Assembly: GCA_019925105.1 (NCBI GenBank)
Contig: JAHGAU010000011.1
Coordinates: 1,116,001-1,180,000 of the forward strand
Origin: Niebla homalea
Lineage: Eukaryota; Ascomycota; Lecanoromycetes; Lecanorales; Ramalinaceae
Direction of reading: 5' to 3'
Length of the DNA: 64,000 nucleotides
The notes beneath the pieces were generated by a model, which saw nothing but the letters and a program-made list of their open reading frames with translations, had not been told where the DNA came from and did no database searches. Each line of letters begins with the position of its first letter. Position 1 is the first letter of the stretch. Shown here in pieces: positions 15,036 through 27,077 of this stretch. Made by a program: the position numbers and the translations under genes.

Positions 15036-15251
15036 GATATTAAAGTATTTAATTAAATAATAAATTTAAAAAAATAATTAAATTCAGGGGAATCCTTATA
15101 ACTATAATATTAAAAGTATAGAGAAATATTATAAAGTTTAAAATATTGAATATATTTTTTACTTATACTTTATAGTTTAATAGTTTTATTTAAAAACTTT
15201 TATCAGAATATTTAAGAAAAAGGATAAATTAAAAGAATTAACTTTTATTTT

Positions 15252-18200
15252 GATTGATTGATTGATTGATTTATATTACGGATCTAGTTAAGCTAATTCT
15301 GGCGTTCCTTAATACTCGGCCATTTAACCTTATTAATAACCGTAAAAAACCTGATATCCATAACGTCAGGAATAAAAACCGGTATCCACCTAGTTTCCAC
15401 TTACGTTTTAAGGGCTAAGAGTATTTACGGCCGTTTAAAGAATAAGAATTTATTTATATATTTTTTTTAAAAAAACTTATAATATTATGATTAAATCTAT
15501 TTAAGGGTTACTTTTAAATTTATTATTCTTTTATTACTTTATGGATTTATTTAATACTAAAATTTTAGAATTCCGATTATATTATTAAATATTTTTATTA
15601 ATATATATATTATTATTACTTTATTTATATAACTTTACCGATTAATATAATATCGTTTTTTACGCCGCCCCGGTATTTATAACCCTTTTAGCCCCCTATT
15701 AAGTATAGTTTTCCCGCCACTATTTTTTACCTTTAAGTTAACGGTAAAGTTTCTTAATTAAGTCCTTGATTATTTCCTTTATTTCCTTAGTTAAATTAAA
15801 TTATAATAATAAGCCCGTAATTATTATAAATTTAATAGCCGCCTTAATACCCTTTTTACTAATAAGTATTTAACGATAATCGTTAATCCCTACCTTTTTA
15901 ATTAATCCCAATTTAAGTTCCTTAAATAATAAATAAAAGATTAATATATATATAACGTTTTATTTTTATTATTTATATTCGTAACTAACGTTAATCCGGT
16001 TATTAACGTATATAATAAAGAAAAATAAATTAAGCCGTTTTTATTTATCCGGAGTTAGATTATTAACGTATTATTACTTTTTTTTATAATCCCGTAACGC
16101 CGGAAATACTTATTAATAACTTTATCGCTATTTAACGTTAGGTATTATCGCCCTTAAAGAATTAATTCTTTATATTTACGTTAATGCTTTATTTACTTCT
16201 TTATAATTTATAGGGTAATTACCGTTAACTTCGTTTTTACGGCCTTTTTCTTTTCCGCTACTTTTACTTTAAGTAAAAGTTTATATACTTTTACGTTAAC
16301 TTCTTAAACGTAAATTAAGTCAATTTCTTTTTTAACTTATTTTAATTTAACTTCTATAGAAAAGGTAGGTATTATTTTTTTACGCTTTTTTATTTAAGGC
16401 CTCTCGTAATTTTAATAAATACGTTTATTTTTTATTAACGTAATTAAGTTTATATTTTTTTAAACCTTATTTAAGTAACTATTTAATTTAAGGTTAGCTC
16501 TATTAATAATATAAAAACCTCGGATTCTAATACCGGAACGGGAATTATTTTATATATTTTATTTATTATTTTTAAGTATCGGTTTTAGATTTTCAATAGT
16601 TATTAAACGGGCTTTTTCTTATATTTAAACGTATTTTCGGGTACGTATTAAATAATTATTATATATGTTATTATAGGCTTTATAACTGCTTAATAAATGG
16701 TTCTAGCCTTTTATAAGGTAGCTTTTACGTTAACGCCATAAGGTAAATAAAACTTTTCTCCTGTGAAATTATCTTTTTTTGGACCTTTTTTATATAATCC
16801 TTTTAATCTAATTTCCTATTGATTTATAGGTTAAGTACCTTAATATTAACTTCCGGTTTTACCGTTATATTACTTAAGTTTATTATAGTTATTATATCGT
16901 ATAACTTTAAACTCCTTATTATATAAATAAGTTTATATTTATATAAAATAAATTAAGCTTTATATATTTTTATTTATTATAAATAAACTTTATAAGTTTA
17001 TTTTAATTTTAAATAGTTTATATAAGTAAACGTATTATAAATTAAGAGGTAAATATTATTAATAAAGCCTTTTATTTAGACCTTTTATTTTAGCTTTATT
17101 AAGTTTTTAATAAGTAAGCCGTTAAAGAATAAAAATAAAATTAAGGAAATAAATAATCCCTGGGGAATCCTTATTATTACGGACTTTATTGTATTTATCT
17201 TTTATCCTAAATTAATTAATATTATTTAATTACTTAAAAAACTTTTTATCCAATTTATAAAGAAAGGTAAAATCTTTTTTTCCGTAAATTATATAGTAAT
17301 TTTTAATGGTTTATTTTATTGAACGCCTTTATAATATTTAAGGAAAGAAGATTTATAATATATTTCTTCCTATAGCTTTATATTATATATACGTTATCGA
17401 TTAAGCCTTTAAGAGTTATTTCCGTTAACCATTTTCTTTTTATTTTTATTTATTGGTTAAGGAGTAGCCTATATTTTTCTGCGTAATTACTTAAAATCTT
17501 CATAATTACCGTCTTTAAAGTCTTCTTTAATATATAAAGGAATATTATAAGTCTATATAACTTTATTTCTGAGTAATTTAACTTAACCGGCTTCTTAAGG
17601 ATGATCGTCTTAGCCTTCTTAAATTTATAAAGGTAATATCTTATATTAAGGTAGGCTTAAAATAAATAAATAAAGACCTTTCTAAATAATAACGTTACTA
17701 TAAATAGGAACCTATTTAATATATTATTAAGTTTAAAGGCCTTATCCTTCTTTAGCTTATTAATCGTTTTAATTATTATTTCTTAAGTTATTATTTTATT
17801 TATTATTATTAATTTAAGATATACCGTGCCGTTAATATTTATTAGGTTAACTTCCGGTAATAAAAGAAAGAACGCCCCTTTAAAAGCCTTAATTTTACTG
17901 TTAAAGGTATTTATTATTATACCGTCTAGTCTTTTTAAGGGTAAAAATTTAAAAATAAATTTAGGTTTCTTATTTTATTCTTTATTATATTTTATTAGTT
18001 TTTAAATATTATAAAAGGAAACTGTTGAATTATATATTATAACCCGGAAATATATTTATTTAACCTTCCGGATAATTTTCTTCTTTTCTTTTTAAGCTTC
18101 CTTTAATTATTAAAGCGTTTCCCGGTTTTTATATTTAATAGCTTATTTTATAAGCGCTTTTATCTTTATAGTCGCCTTTATATACTTTTTATTTTAATAA

Positions 18201-18334
18201 ATTTTAACTCTTTAAGACGGCTTTATTATTAAGACTATAACGTTAACCACTTTATTTAAAGCCTTTATTACCCGCTTTATGAAACGGTCGATCTATTCCT
18301 TGCTGTCGAGCCGGGGACGCTCCGCTAGCTAGGA
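15252..18334 (-). mobile_element. RIP-degraded LINE copy, 5'-truncated, with 13-bp target duplication
   Basis: On the minus strand the element ends in AATC repeats at 15,252 and runs back for 3,083 bases. The 13-mer TAACTTTTATTTT occurs at 15239-15251 and at 18335-18347, flanking the copy exactly. It aligns along its length with the copy at 19,034-21,265 (for example the segment around 16,670-16,760 corresponds to 20,430-20,530). Its 5' end (18,170-18,330) aligns with the last 140 bases of the window, which hold a third copy in plus orientation. It is therefore the ORF2 reverse-transcriptase half of a LINE. All frames are full of stops. The first about 40 bases of the element (18,290-18,334) are notably less mutated. 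Confidence 0.85.
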
Positions 18335-18347
18335 TAACTTTTATTTT

Positions 18348-19033
18348 AATACTTTTCTTCTTAAAGAAACGTAATAATATCTCAATATATAGGGTTACTA
18401 TTAAGAGTTAAGTCTTAAAAGGAATATTAATTTTTATTACCGAAAAATAATTTTAAAAAATATTAAACCGGTTTAAACTAAACCCGTTTAAATTAAAACC
18501 AGAGGATTTTTATAAACTAATTAATAAAATTATTAACCAACCAAAAAAAGATAAAACGTTATATTTTAATATGATATTTACTAAAGCTTTATTTTAAATA
18601 ATATTTTTATTCGTACTATTATTCATTTAATATATTACTTTTATAATAGAAGTGGAAAAAAAGCAACGAATAAAGGGACTTTAAAGGTCCAAAACGATAT
18701 ATATACGTATAAATTAAGTAATAACGAGGTTAATACCTTAATTATAATAGGTATAAATAAAAAATCAATTAAGTACGAAAGAATATATGGGTAAATAGCT
18801 TAAATTAATAAAAGTAATAGGGAATTCTATAAATAATATGATAATAACGGGATAAGTAGTCGTTAAATTAAGTAAGGGAACTATAATCAAAAAATATACT
18901 CAAAAAAGCGTAAAATACGTGAAAATATAATAAATAAAAAGGATATTAAGGAAATCGTAAAAGCGGTAATAGTAAGGTAAAAAAGTAATTAATATACGTA
19001 AAGTAAAGGTAATATTAATAGTATTAAGGATAT
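18348..19033. repeat. AT-rich spacer between two LINE copies
   Basis: RIP-like sequence with slightly more A-runs on the plus strand than its neighbours. No gene, no recognised repeat boundary. Confidence 0.5.
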
Positions 19034-21265
19034 ATTAATTGATTAATTAATTTATCTTACGGGTTTAACTAAACTAATTCCGGCGTTCGTTAATAACTAA
19101 CTATTAAGCCTTATTAATAACCGTAAAAACCTAATATCTATAACGTTAAGATTAATAACCGATATTTACTTGAACTTTATTCTCGTTTCAAAGGATAAAA
19201 GTATTTATAGTTATTTAAAAAGTAAAAATTTATTTAAGGAAAATTTATAATATTATAATTAAACTATTTTAAGGGTTATTTTTAATTTTATATTATTTCT
19301 TATAACTTATAAGTCCGCTTTATATTATTATCTTAAATCGTATCCTTAAATAGTTTACCGGTAAATATACAATTATTATTTATTTATATATAACGTTCTT
19401 TATAATAAACGTAATTACCTTTTTATTAATATTTTTTTTATTATTCTAATATTAACGGCCTTAAACCCTTATTAAGTATAGCCCTTCCGTTACGTCTTTT
19501 TACTTTAGGTTTAATAACGGGTTTTCTCGGTATCAATTTTAATATTTTATTGTTTTATTAATTAAATTGAATTATAATAAAAAATTTATAAATATTATAG
19601 ACTCAATAACCGTTTTAATACCCTCTTTTATAATTAATATTTAATAATCATTATTATTTCTCGCTTTCTTAATTAGTTTTATTTCAATCCCCGTAAATAA
19701 TAAAAAGGAGATAAATACGTATATAACGTTTTACTTTTTTTTTTTTTTTTAATTTATAATTAATATTTATTCGGTTATTAACGTATATAGTAAAACGGAA
19801 ATAAATTAAATTATTATTACCCTTTTAAAGTTAAATTATTAACGTATTAATACCCTTTTATAATATTATAATAACGGAGGTATTTATTAATAATCTTTTC
19901 GTTATTTACGGTCCGGTATTACCGCTTTTAACGATTAATTCCTTATATTTATATTAACGTTCAGATTATTATATTATAGTTTATTTAACGATTATTATTA
20001 TTTTTACCTTTATAATTTTCTTAACCTCCGCTTCTTTTATACCGGGTAACGGTTTATATATACTTATATTAATTTATTAAGCGCGGATTAAATCGATTTC
20101 CTTTTTAATTTATTTTAATTTTATTTTAATAAAAAGGATAAACGTTTCTCTCTCTTAAAGTTTAAGTAAATACGTTTATTCTTTATTAACGTAACCGGGT
20201 ATATACCCTTTTTAAATCTTGCTTAAATAATAATTTCATTTAATAATAACTTAATCGGCGGTATATAAAGCTTAAACTTTAATACCTAAATAAAGATTAT
20301 TTTATAAACGCTATTAATTACTTTTAAGTACCGGTTTTAAACCTTTATTAATTATTAAATAAGCTTTTTCTTAAATTCAAAAATACCTTTAAGCGTATAT
20401 TAAATAACTACTACGTACGTTATAGCAGGCTTTTTATTACTTAATAAACCGTTCTAACCTTCTATAAGGTAGCTTTTTACGTTAATACCGTAAAATAAAT
20501 AAGGCTTTTCTCTTATAAAATTATCTTCTTTTAAACCTTTTTTTATATAATCTTTTTAGTTAAGGTTTACGTTAAAGGCCGAAATCTTTAATATTAACTT
20601 CCAGTTTTACCGTAAGTTTACTTAAGTTTATTATAATTATTATATCGTATAATTTCAGGCTTTTAATTGTATAAACGAATTTATATTTATACGATATAAC
20701 TTAAGTATTATGTATCCTTATTTATTATAAATAGATTTTATAAGTCTATTTTAGCTTTTAACGATTTATATAAATAAACGTATTATAGGTTAATAAGTGA
20801 ATATTATTAATAAAGCTTTTTATTTAAACCTTTTACTTTAACTTTATTAATTTTTTGAATTAACGGATAATTAAAGAAAAAGAATAAAACCGGGAAAATA
20901 AATAATTTTTAAGATATTCCGGTTATAATTAGTTTTTTAAAGTTCATCTTTTACTTTAAGTTAATTAATATTATCTAATTACTTAAGAAACCTTCTATTT
21001 AATTTATAAAGAAAGGTAATATATTTTTATTCCGTAAATTATATAGTAATCTTTAATAATTTACTTTATTAAAGGCTTTAATAACGTTTGAAAAAAACTT
21101 ATTATATATTTCTTTTTATAGTTTTATATTATATATATGCCGTTAATTAAACCTTTAAGGGCGGTTTTTATTAACCTTCCTCTCTTTATATTTATTTATT
21201 AATTAAGGAAAAGCCCATATTCTTCCGCGTAATTATTAAGAATTCTTATAATTACCGTCTTTAAA
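19034..21265 (-). mobile_element. Second RIP-degraded LINE copy, 5'-truncated
   Basis: Same family and orientation as 15,252-18,334. The 3' end carries a decayed tail (ATTA/GATT units) followed by the same block before the tail as the other copies. Similarity continues to a block containing TAATTACCGTCTTTAAA (about 21,250), which in the other copy lies at about 17,500, and stops there. The copy is therefore more strongly truncated. I could not find a convincing target duplication; AAGGTATATTAAAG (about 21,278) versus AAGGATATATTAA (about 19,027) is only approximate. Confidence 0.75.
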
Positions 21266-21467
21266 ATAAATAGGCGAAAGGTATATTAAAGGCTTAAAGT
21301 AAGGAAATTAAGACTAACCTTAAGTAAAATGTATTTATTTACGATTAATAATTAAGATAATAAAATAAATAGAATTCAAAACCCGCTTTATTCGCTATAT
21401 AGATTATAAAATTTATAGATTAAAGATAAACTATAGGCAGAATACCTTATAAAAGAAATATACTTAA

Positions 21468-21562
21468 AAAGCTATAATAATAAAGGTATTTTTATAAATA
21501 TTTAAATATTAAAGTAGGCGGAAGGGAAGGAAAAAGCTATAAGTACCCTCCTTTTCCTCTTA
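21468..21562 (+). repeat. Mutated copy of the segment at the 3' end of the Ulp1-like gene
   Basis: Shares the order CTATAATAA, GGTAT, ATATTAAAGTAG, GGAAGGGAAGG, AAAAGCTAT and CACCCTCC/TACCCTCC with 21,832-21,945. Where they differ, this copy mostly has T or A where the other has C or G, so this is the RIP-mutated member of a duplication. Confidence 0.7.
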
Positions 21563-21640
21563 TTTACGATAGCGATTAAGATAATAGATTATCTGCAGAT
21601 AGATTACCTTGGTAAGAAAAGTATACCTTGGAAAGTGTTA

Positions 21641-21825
21641 TAGGTATGGACGTATAAGTGTAATAGGGTAATAAGAATTGCTCCATAATACACCCAGCTA
21701 GTCTGGGATGTACGGCCAGGTAATAATATATACATATGTAATGAGAGTGTCTTAACACCGCTGGCATAACGCCTCAGTGATACTCTATGCCCGCAACACT
21801 ACCATTATGCCTCCACTAGGCTGAT
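21641..21825 (+). repeat. Dispersed repeat, mutated copy (partner at 41,095-41,212)
   Basis: Contains ATGGACGTATAAGTGTAAT and later a segment with ACGCCTCAGTG, ATGCCCGCAACACTACCA and CACTAGGCTGA, in the same order as 41,095-41,212. This copy has an extra insert of about 80 bases in the middle. Mismatches such as GACGCC/AACGCC, TGGCACTCC/TGATACTCT and CACCATGCC/CATTATGCC are all C to T or G to A in this copy. Confidence 0.75.
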
Positions 21826-21831
21826 AGAAAG

Positions 21832-21945
21832 CTATAATAACATGGGTATCTCTACGGACATTTACATATTAAAGTAGCCAGAGGAACGACAACGGAAGGG
21901 AAGGGAAGGGAAAAGCTATCTTAAGCACCCTCCTCCCCTTCCTCT
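21832..21945 (+). repeat. Less mutated copy of the 21,468 repeat, overlapping the Ulp1-like stop codon
   Basis: Direct repeat partner of 21,468-21,562, about 365 bases downstream. The last about 25 bases lie inside the coding end of the Ulp1-like gene, so the duplication included the 3' end of that gene or inserted into it. Confidence 0.65.
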
Positions 21946-24661
21946 CCCACCTCCGCTATCTTATCCTTCTCGTTATCCTCATTGTCCTCGTCATTATTAC
22001 ACATCTCGATCCCTCTTCTCACTTGCCCCATCATCCGATCCAACTCCCTCCCCTGCTCCCTCCTGAACTCCTCCAGGTTTTCCAATTGCTGCCCCGCCTG
22101 CTCCGACACCTGCTCCCTTCTCCGTATAAGCCGATCCAAGTGAGAAGCCCAGTAAGGTTGCGCACGGCCCCAATAGCGTAAGGTAGATGTGGTACGCCCA
22201 GCCTCATGGTCCAGCTTGGTTAGATGGGCGTCGATCTCTTGCGGACCCAGGCGTAAGCTGCGAGCGACAGCATCGTGACCAGTAGTAATGGCAGAAGCGT
22301 CAAAAGTAGCCTGAAGCACGCGGTAGGATTGGCGCTCGGCGGTAAGGGAGGCGCAAGTGCGTTGGTGCGACGTATGGCGGTCTCGGATCATCTGATGGGC
22401 GCGGGAGAGGAGTTGACAGCTTGCATGGGCATCTTGCAGGCATTCCTTCAAGAGACTGAGGTCGTCCAGAATAAGAGACTGCTGAGCTGCGAGAGAATTA
22501 TCGGCTGATGGGTCGATTGAATCTGTGGATTTACGTAGACCCTGCGAGCGAGAGCGACATTGCTTGGAGCAGATGAAGTCGGAGTCGCAGTCTCCATCAA
22601 AAGCGTGTCGTGGATTCTTGACATCGAAGTCGTCGTCTTCGGAGACATCAATGAGGGTACGAAAGACCGTCCGCCAGAACTTGCTACTGACCCGCTTCGG
22701 GGGCGGCAAGTCCGTGGTGGAAGCCAGGATCCATATTAAAGCATGAATACCACAATCAAAAGCATTGGTTTGCTGGAAGTAATTGTTGCAGTATTCAATC
22801 TTCCATGAAGTCGAAGCTGGCGTGTCCTTGTCCTTATTCTGTGAGGACTGTGAGGACTTTCCCAAGAAGGTGGTAAAGGCTGAGACGACGTTGGGAGGTG
22901 TTTGCCCCCGTCTGCGTCTGGAATTGGAATCGAAGTAGCGTATCTGGCCGGTGGTCTGGTTGGCAATGCAGATCGTCCAATGTCCTCCTCGATTCATAGG
23001 CGCAATAATGGTTTGAGCTCCATCCAATCGCAACGGTGTTTTGGCCAACAGTTTTTGGTCCGAGTCAGGGATAAAGGCGGGGTCCAGAACTCGATATGTG
23101 TCCATGGGTAGATCAAAGGAGGCAAGGATGAGCTGGATGGCTGTACTGGACAACCATTGACCTTGTTCCAGTGAAGAGAGCGCACCCTTCAGATCGGTTG
23201 TCGGCGGAGCGTGACTTGTCTGTGCGAGACTTGTCTGTGCGAAAGTACCGGATGCAGGAGGAGGAGGATTCTGAGGCCTTGGACTTGATTGATCGCATGG
23301 CTTGTGAGCGATTGAAGAATGACCTGGAAGGATTGGGAGATTAGCTGCTGTGAATGCTCAGAGGATCAGGGACCATCAGGGACCACGCGCTCAGTCAAAG
23401 GAACTCAGTTGTTGGGGTAAGACAAACCGATCATGTCGACTTCACCGTCAACGTGGTCTTGATCACTTTCTTGATCACTCTCTCGGATGGTAGACAAGTC
23501 CAGAGTGAAATCTCTGCTTTGGCGTTCACCATCGTCCCTTTCCAGTGCCTGTGCCTGCAACGTAGACGGAGCTCCAAAGCGCGAGGAAGCTGACGGAGAT
23601 GCACGTGCGGCTTTTGAGGAGGCGTGCGGTAGAGAAGGAGGAGGAGGATTTGAAGGAGAAGCCGACAGCGGATCGGCAGTCTGGTCCATTGAGGTATTTG
23701 TGTTTCCCTCCTCTTTTTCCAGCTCCAGCAATCTAGAAGGCGGCGGCGTGGGAGATTCAGGAAGGCGGGTCGGAAGAATGGGAGGGTCTCTTGGAGGACT
23801 CGGAGGTGGACTCGGAGGGGGACTCGAAGGAGGGTCGTCGAAGCGAAAACTTTGATCATGATCGGCAAGATCCTCTTGATGGGTTGCTCGGCCCATTTCA
23901 ATACTCATGCCTGAAGAGACACTGGACCTTGGAGTGAAAGACGTAGGCTTGTCAACGCGCAAGACCTTGACCTTGGCTCCGGCTCGGCCATCCCCAGTCG
24001 ACAAGGACGACAAGGACGACGCTGTATTTGTATTGGCATGATTGGCATGATTTTGGTAAGCCATGTCCATAGGTTGCTTTCTCTTCCTCTTCCTGACCGT
24101 AATGTTGGACAGTTGGATCAAGCTTTCAACATCCCGTACACAGACTGCCTTCTTGACGTTGACGCTTTCATCCCATCGATCTTGAGCCGTCTGCTTCAAC
24201 TGGACACGGGCAGAGGCATAGTCCATGCCGCTCGCCAGCAGACTGAGCTTCTCCATGAGATGCAGGGAGATATGGTGTGAGAGGTCCATGGAGCCTAGGA
24301 GATCCCATGCCCCTTTGCCCGCCCATCGCTCTTTGATGGCTTGATCTAATGCCAGAAGCCGGGAGCGGAAAGAGGAGCCTTCTTCCAGCGCGGCTTGAAA
24401 AGCCTCGCCCCATTGCCGTTGCAGCTTGGTTTTCCATTCCTTGACCTTGACGAGCTCATCGAGGTCACCGTCAACGCTTTCAGCAAGTGTAGTCACATAT
24501 CTCCAGGCCTCTTCCACATTGGCGGCATGTGTATTGCTCTTTTGTTTGCATTCTTGGATGGCTTGGAGTTCCTCTGCAATCACTTCTCCACACCGTTGGA
24601 GCTTTTGGGAGATGGGCAACTGGTCCAGTTCATGGAAATGCGACGCGTATGGATCCGCCAT
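21921..24661 (-). CDS. Ulp1/C48 cysteine-protease-like protein, two exons, about 872 aa
   Basis: Exon 1 is 24661-23446 and exon 2 is 23323-21921. The proposed 122-base intron has a GTGAAG donor, a GCTAAT branch-like site and a CCTTCCAG acceptor; phase 1 fits on both sides. The exon 2 frame has no usable ATG before the protease domain and exon 1 ends within 14 codons of the splice, which supports one gene. N-terminal residues 1-180 are helical and coiled-coil-like, RKRKRKQ (190-196) looks like a nuclear signal, and a Ser/Pro-rich linker follows (about 270-460). The protease domain begins near GQWLSSTAIQ (about 460). His520 (GGHWTI), Asp537 (YFDS), Gln590 and Cys596 (QTNAFDCG) form the complete catalytic set of SUMO/NEDD8-type proteases. 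A coiled-coil region and acidic tail end the protein. The target is unknown. Similar genes in fungi can be parts of transposons, so host function is not proven. Confidence 0.8.
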
Positions 24662-25186
24662 CAGTCATTACCGATTGAGGTGTCGCTTAGTCAAATGAGG
24701 GGGATCCTGAGGGAGATCCTGAGGGGAGACCAGGGAAGAGAAGAGAATTGACATCTTCAATGATTGGCAAGAGGTATACGGAATAGGTGCGATTGATGCA
24801 GCGTAAGGACGAAGATGGGGAAGTCGGATTGTCGAGGCAGGAGATGAAGTGATCATCAAGCAGACCCCAAATTCATAGTGTGTAGAATCGGTTGTTGATT
24901 AATCAAAGAGCAGTAGCTCCTACTTATGCTACTGTGATTATTAAGCAAAGGACGGAAGCCGCCGCTCATCGGCAGGAGCATTATTGGTTGCTGTGCGAAA
25001 CCAAAGACTTTGCGCTAGCCTTGAATGAGCTAGTGGGAGAACCGAGTCTCGATTTTGCTCGCTTCTCACTTTTCAAGCTAGCGAAATGCCAAGACACCTC
25101 GAAATCTTCCTTCCGCCTTATTCTCCCAATCCCAATTGATCCTTCCCCGTCAAGGCCCTAAAAGCGCAACCAGGCTGCTACTGGTA
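24662..25186. other. Upstream region of the Ulp1-like gene; no gene seen
   Basis: Ordinary base composition. It should hold the promoter of the minus-strand protease gene; I see no convincing element. A plus-strand open frame (24892-25161, 89 codons) lacks any recognisable feature. Confidence 0.4.
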
Positions 25187-25735
25187 TTACTCTGGCCAGC
25201 CTGTCCGAAAGCTCTGAGCTGACTCGAGAGTACTGGATGTCGAGACCGCCATCCCGCCGTCTTGCGGCGCTGTGATGGTGGTCGCGCAGCCAGCAATATT
25301 GGCAGTATGCTCGGCCCAATGGCCAAGGGCCTTCACTTGTTCCGCCAGCGCACTGTCGTCCTCTCCTGTTACGGTCAGATGGCCGGGAGACACCACTTAA
25401 CAATCTTTACGAATATCGACTGATCCAGACAACGCAGTAGAAGCGACGAGAGTAGTGACCTCGACGAGAGTCTCGCAATCAGCGGCTTCACCACTCAGTA
25501 CAGTACGAAGTACGACCAGCATGTCAAAGCGACAATAGACAGGCACCAGAAGTGACGCGTCGACAAGCCCGTCCCTTTCAGTAGGCAAGACGACGACATC
25601 ATTATCACCCTCAGCGGCAAGCAATTCGAGCAACTCCTCAACCGGCTCACACCCAAATCTGTACCACAGCCCTTGAGGACTTTGCAAGTCAAACTTGCGC
25701 CCCACCAGCGTGACGTCCTCACCTTCACCTCACAG
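25187..25735 (-). pseudogene. Decayed coding remnant, family not recognised
   Basis: On the minus strand one frame reads coding-like sequence from about 25,735 to 25,187 with a single internal stop (TAA at 25,399-25,397). The stop is a C to T change away from a Gln codon. Readable parts include FDLQSPQGLWYRFGCEP, VVVLPTERDGLVDASLL and SPGHLTVTGEDDSALAEQV. Composition is mixed and protein-like, but I cannot place it in a family and see no start codon upstream, where stops occur. Confidence 0.4.
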
Positions 25736-27077
25736 CTCTCAAGGAGAAATACGGACCCGACACGTATCCATGAGTGCCTGCAGCATAAGGCCAAGGAATG
25801 GATGGTATGAGACACGAAGGGACATATTCAATCAATGCTGGACTCGCGACAAGTACGAGGATATGGATCAATGAGCTCGAAAGAGGATTTCAGTCATACA
25901 GCTGGCAAGGCCACTGTTCTTGATGCACACCCAGCATAACACCTCAAGCGCCCTCATCACCTTCACGGCAATCTCCCCGCAAATCACCACATAGCCTTCT
26001 GAGCAAGCCGCTCCTGCAGCAGTAAAGATTCAAAGAAAAGGTGGACTACTACAAGTATGACGGGCCTGTGCAGCATGCGCCATTCGCACAAAGCTCATCT
26101 TCGACACTGTCCTTCAACCACTCATTATGTCAACCGCAACGAGCCTGATCAAGCAGTATGCATACACAGCACACCCCTTCATTTCTCAACCACCACTTTA
26201 CAGATCCACGTCATCAGCATACTCGGACCTTCATTCATGTCACCTCTACGTCCGAGACCCTTGCTATGGTGTTTTTGATTGGTTGTTGTTGATGATGGGA
26301 TCACTCTTGGGACAAGAGCGTCGAAGGCGCAAGAACTTCAGAAAGAGTTATAGCAATTACGGGAATGCTCTCCCTCCACCGATCATGGCAGACTGCGAAG
26401 CTGTAGCCATTAGCTTCTTCCATGGACTCCGAACGAGACCGATGCTCTCACGCACGAGAATTCTATTTCTTTTTATGTCGATATGACCCGAGCAGTGTTC
26501 CCCAAAACCAATAACTTTTTGAGACGGCAAATGTTGTAAACGCCTAGAAAAATCCATTAGGGCTTATGCACGGCGGTGAAATTGTACAGTACATGACCGA
26601 CAGATAGACGGGCCGCCCGACGAGCGCTGTCTGTGGGAGCGTTTTTGATCGCACGAAACGACCACATCACACATGAACAGCAAAACCTTGCGCGTTACAA
26701 TTGGACTTCGGCTTGAGCATTATTGCAGCGCTCTTTGCACCTTAGTTTAGCGCTTTGCTTTTTCATCTCAATTCTGTCTACCGCTTCGAACAGCGACCTA
26801 ATATATCGGACAAGTCAGACTGTTACTCCCAGAAATGGACACGGTCGGAGGAATCAGAAACAAGCCAGTCAATCATAAGAGACACTCCTTGCTTAAGGTC
26901 TACTGCGAGGTTGAAAATGGGGTGACGTTGTTGCAGGATCGCGACAACAGAGACATGGGGAAAAAAAGGAATGGAAGGCATGTTTATTGCTCAAGGAATG
27001 GGACTGGCTACCCCCACCCTTGGAAAATCAGCATGCTTTTCTGGAATCGAGGATACAAAGCCTAAGAGAATATAGGC
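25736..27077. other. Decayed sequence, no supported gene
   Basis: Normal base composition with only short frames. Plus-strand frames at 26127-26486 and 26835-27065 have some protein-like stretches but no motif, start context or splice sites I trust. This is probably further debris of the broken gene cluster. Confidence 0.35.

Larger units (their letters stand above)
7827..15238. repeat. AT-rich, RIP-type degraded repeat tract (left block, second part)
   Basis: Same composition as the first part: no credible coding frame and many TA steps. It contains two less mutated patches (11,530-11,790 and 13,205-13,720) and one direct repeat pair, listed separately. An 85-codon open frame at 11715-11972 is F/L/I/Y-rich low-complexity sequence and is not supported as a gene. 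Confidence 0.8.

Noticed and set aside
19020..21290. Target duplication for the second LINE copy
   Set aside because: Only approximate similarity (AAGGTATATTAAAG versus AAGGATATATTAA) at uncertain borders.
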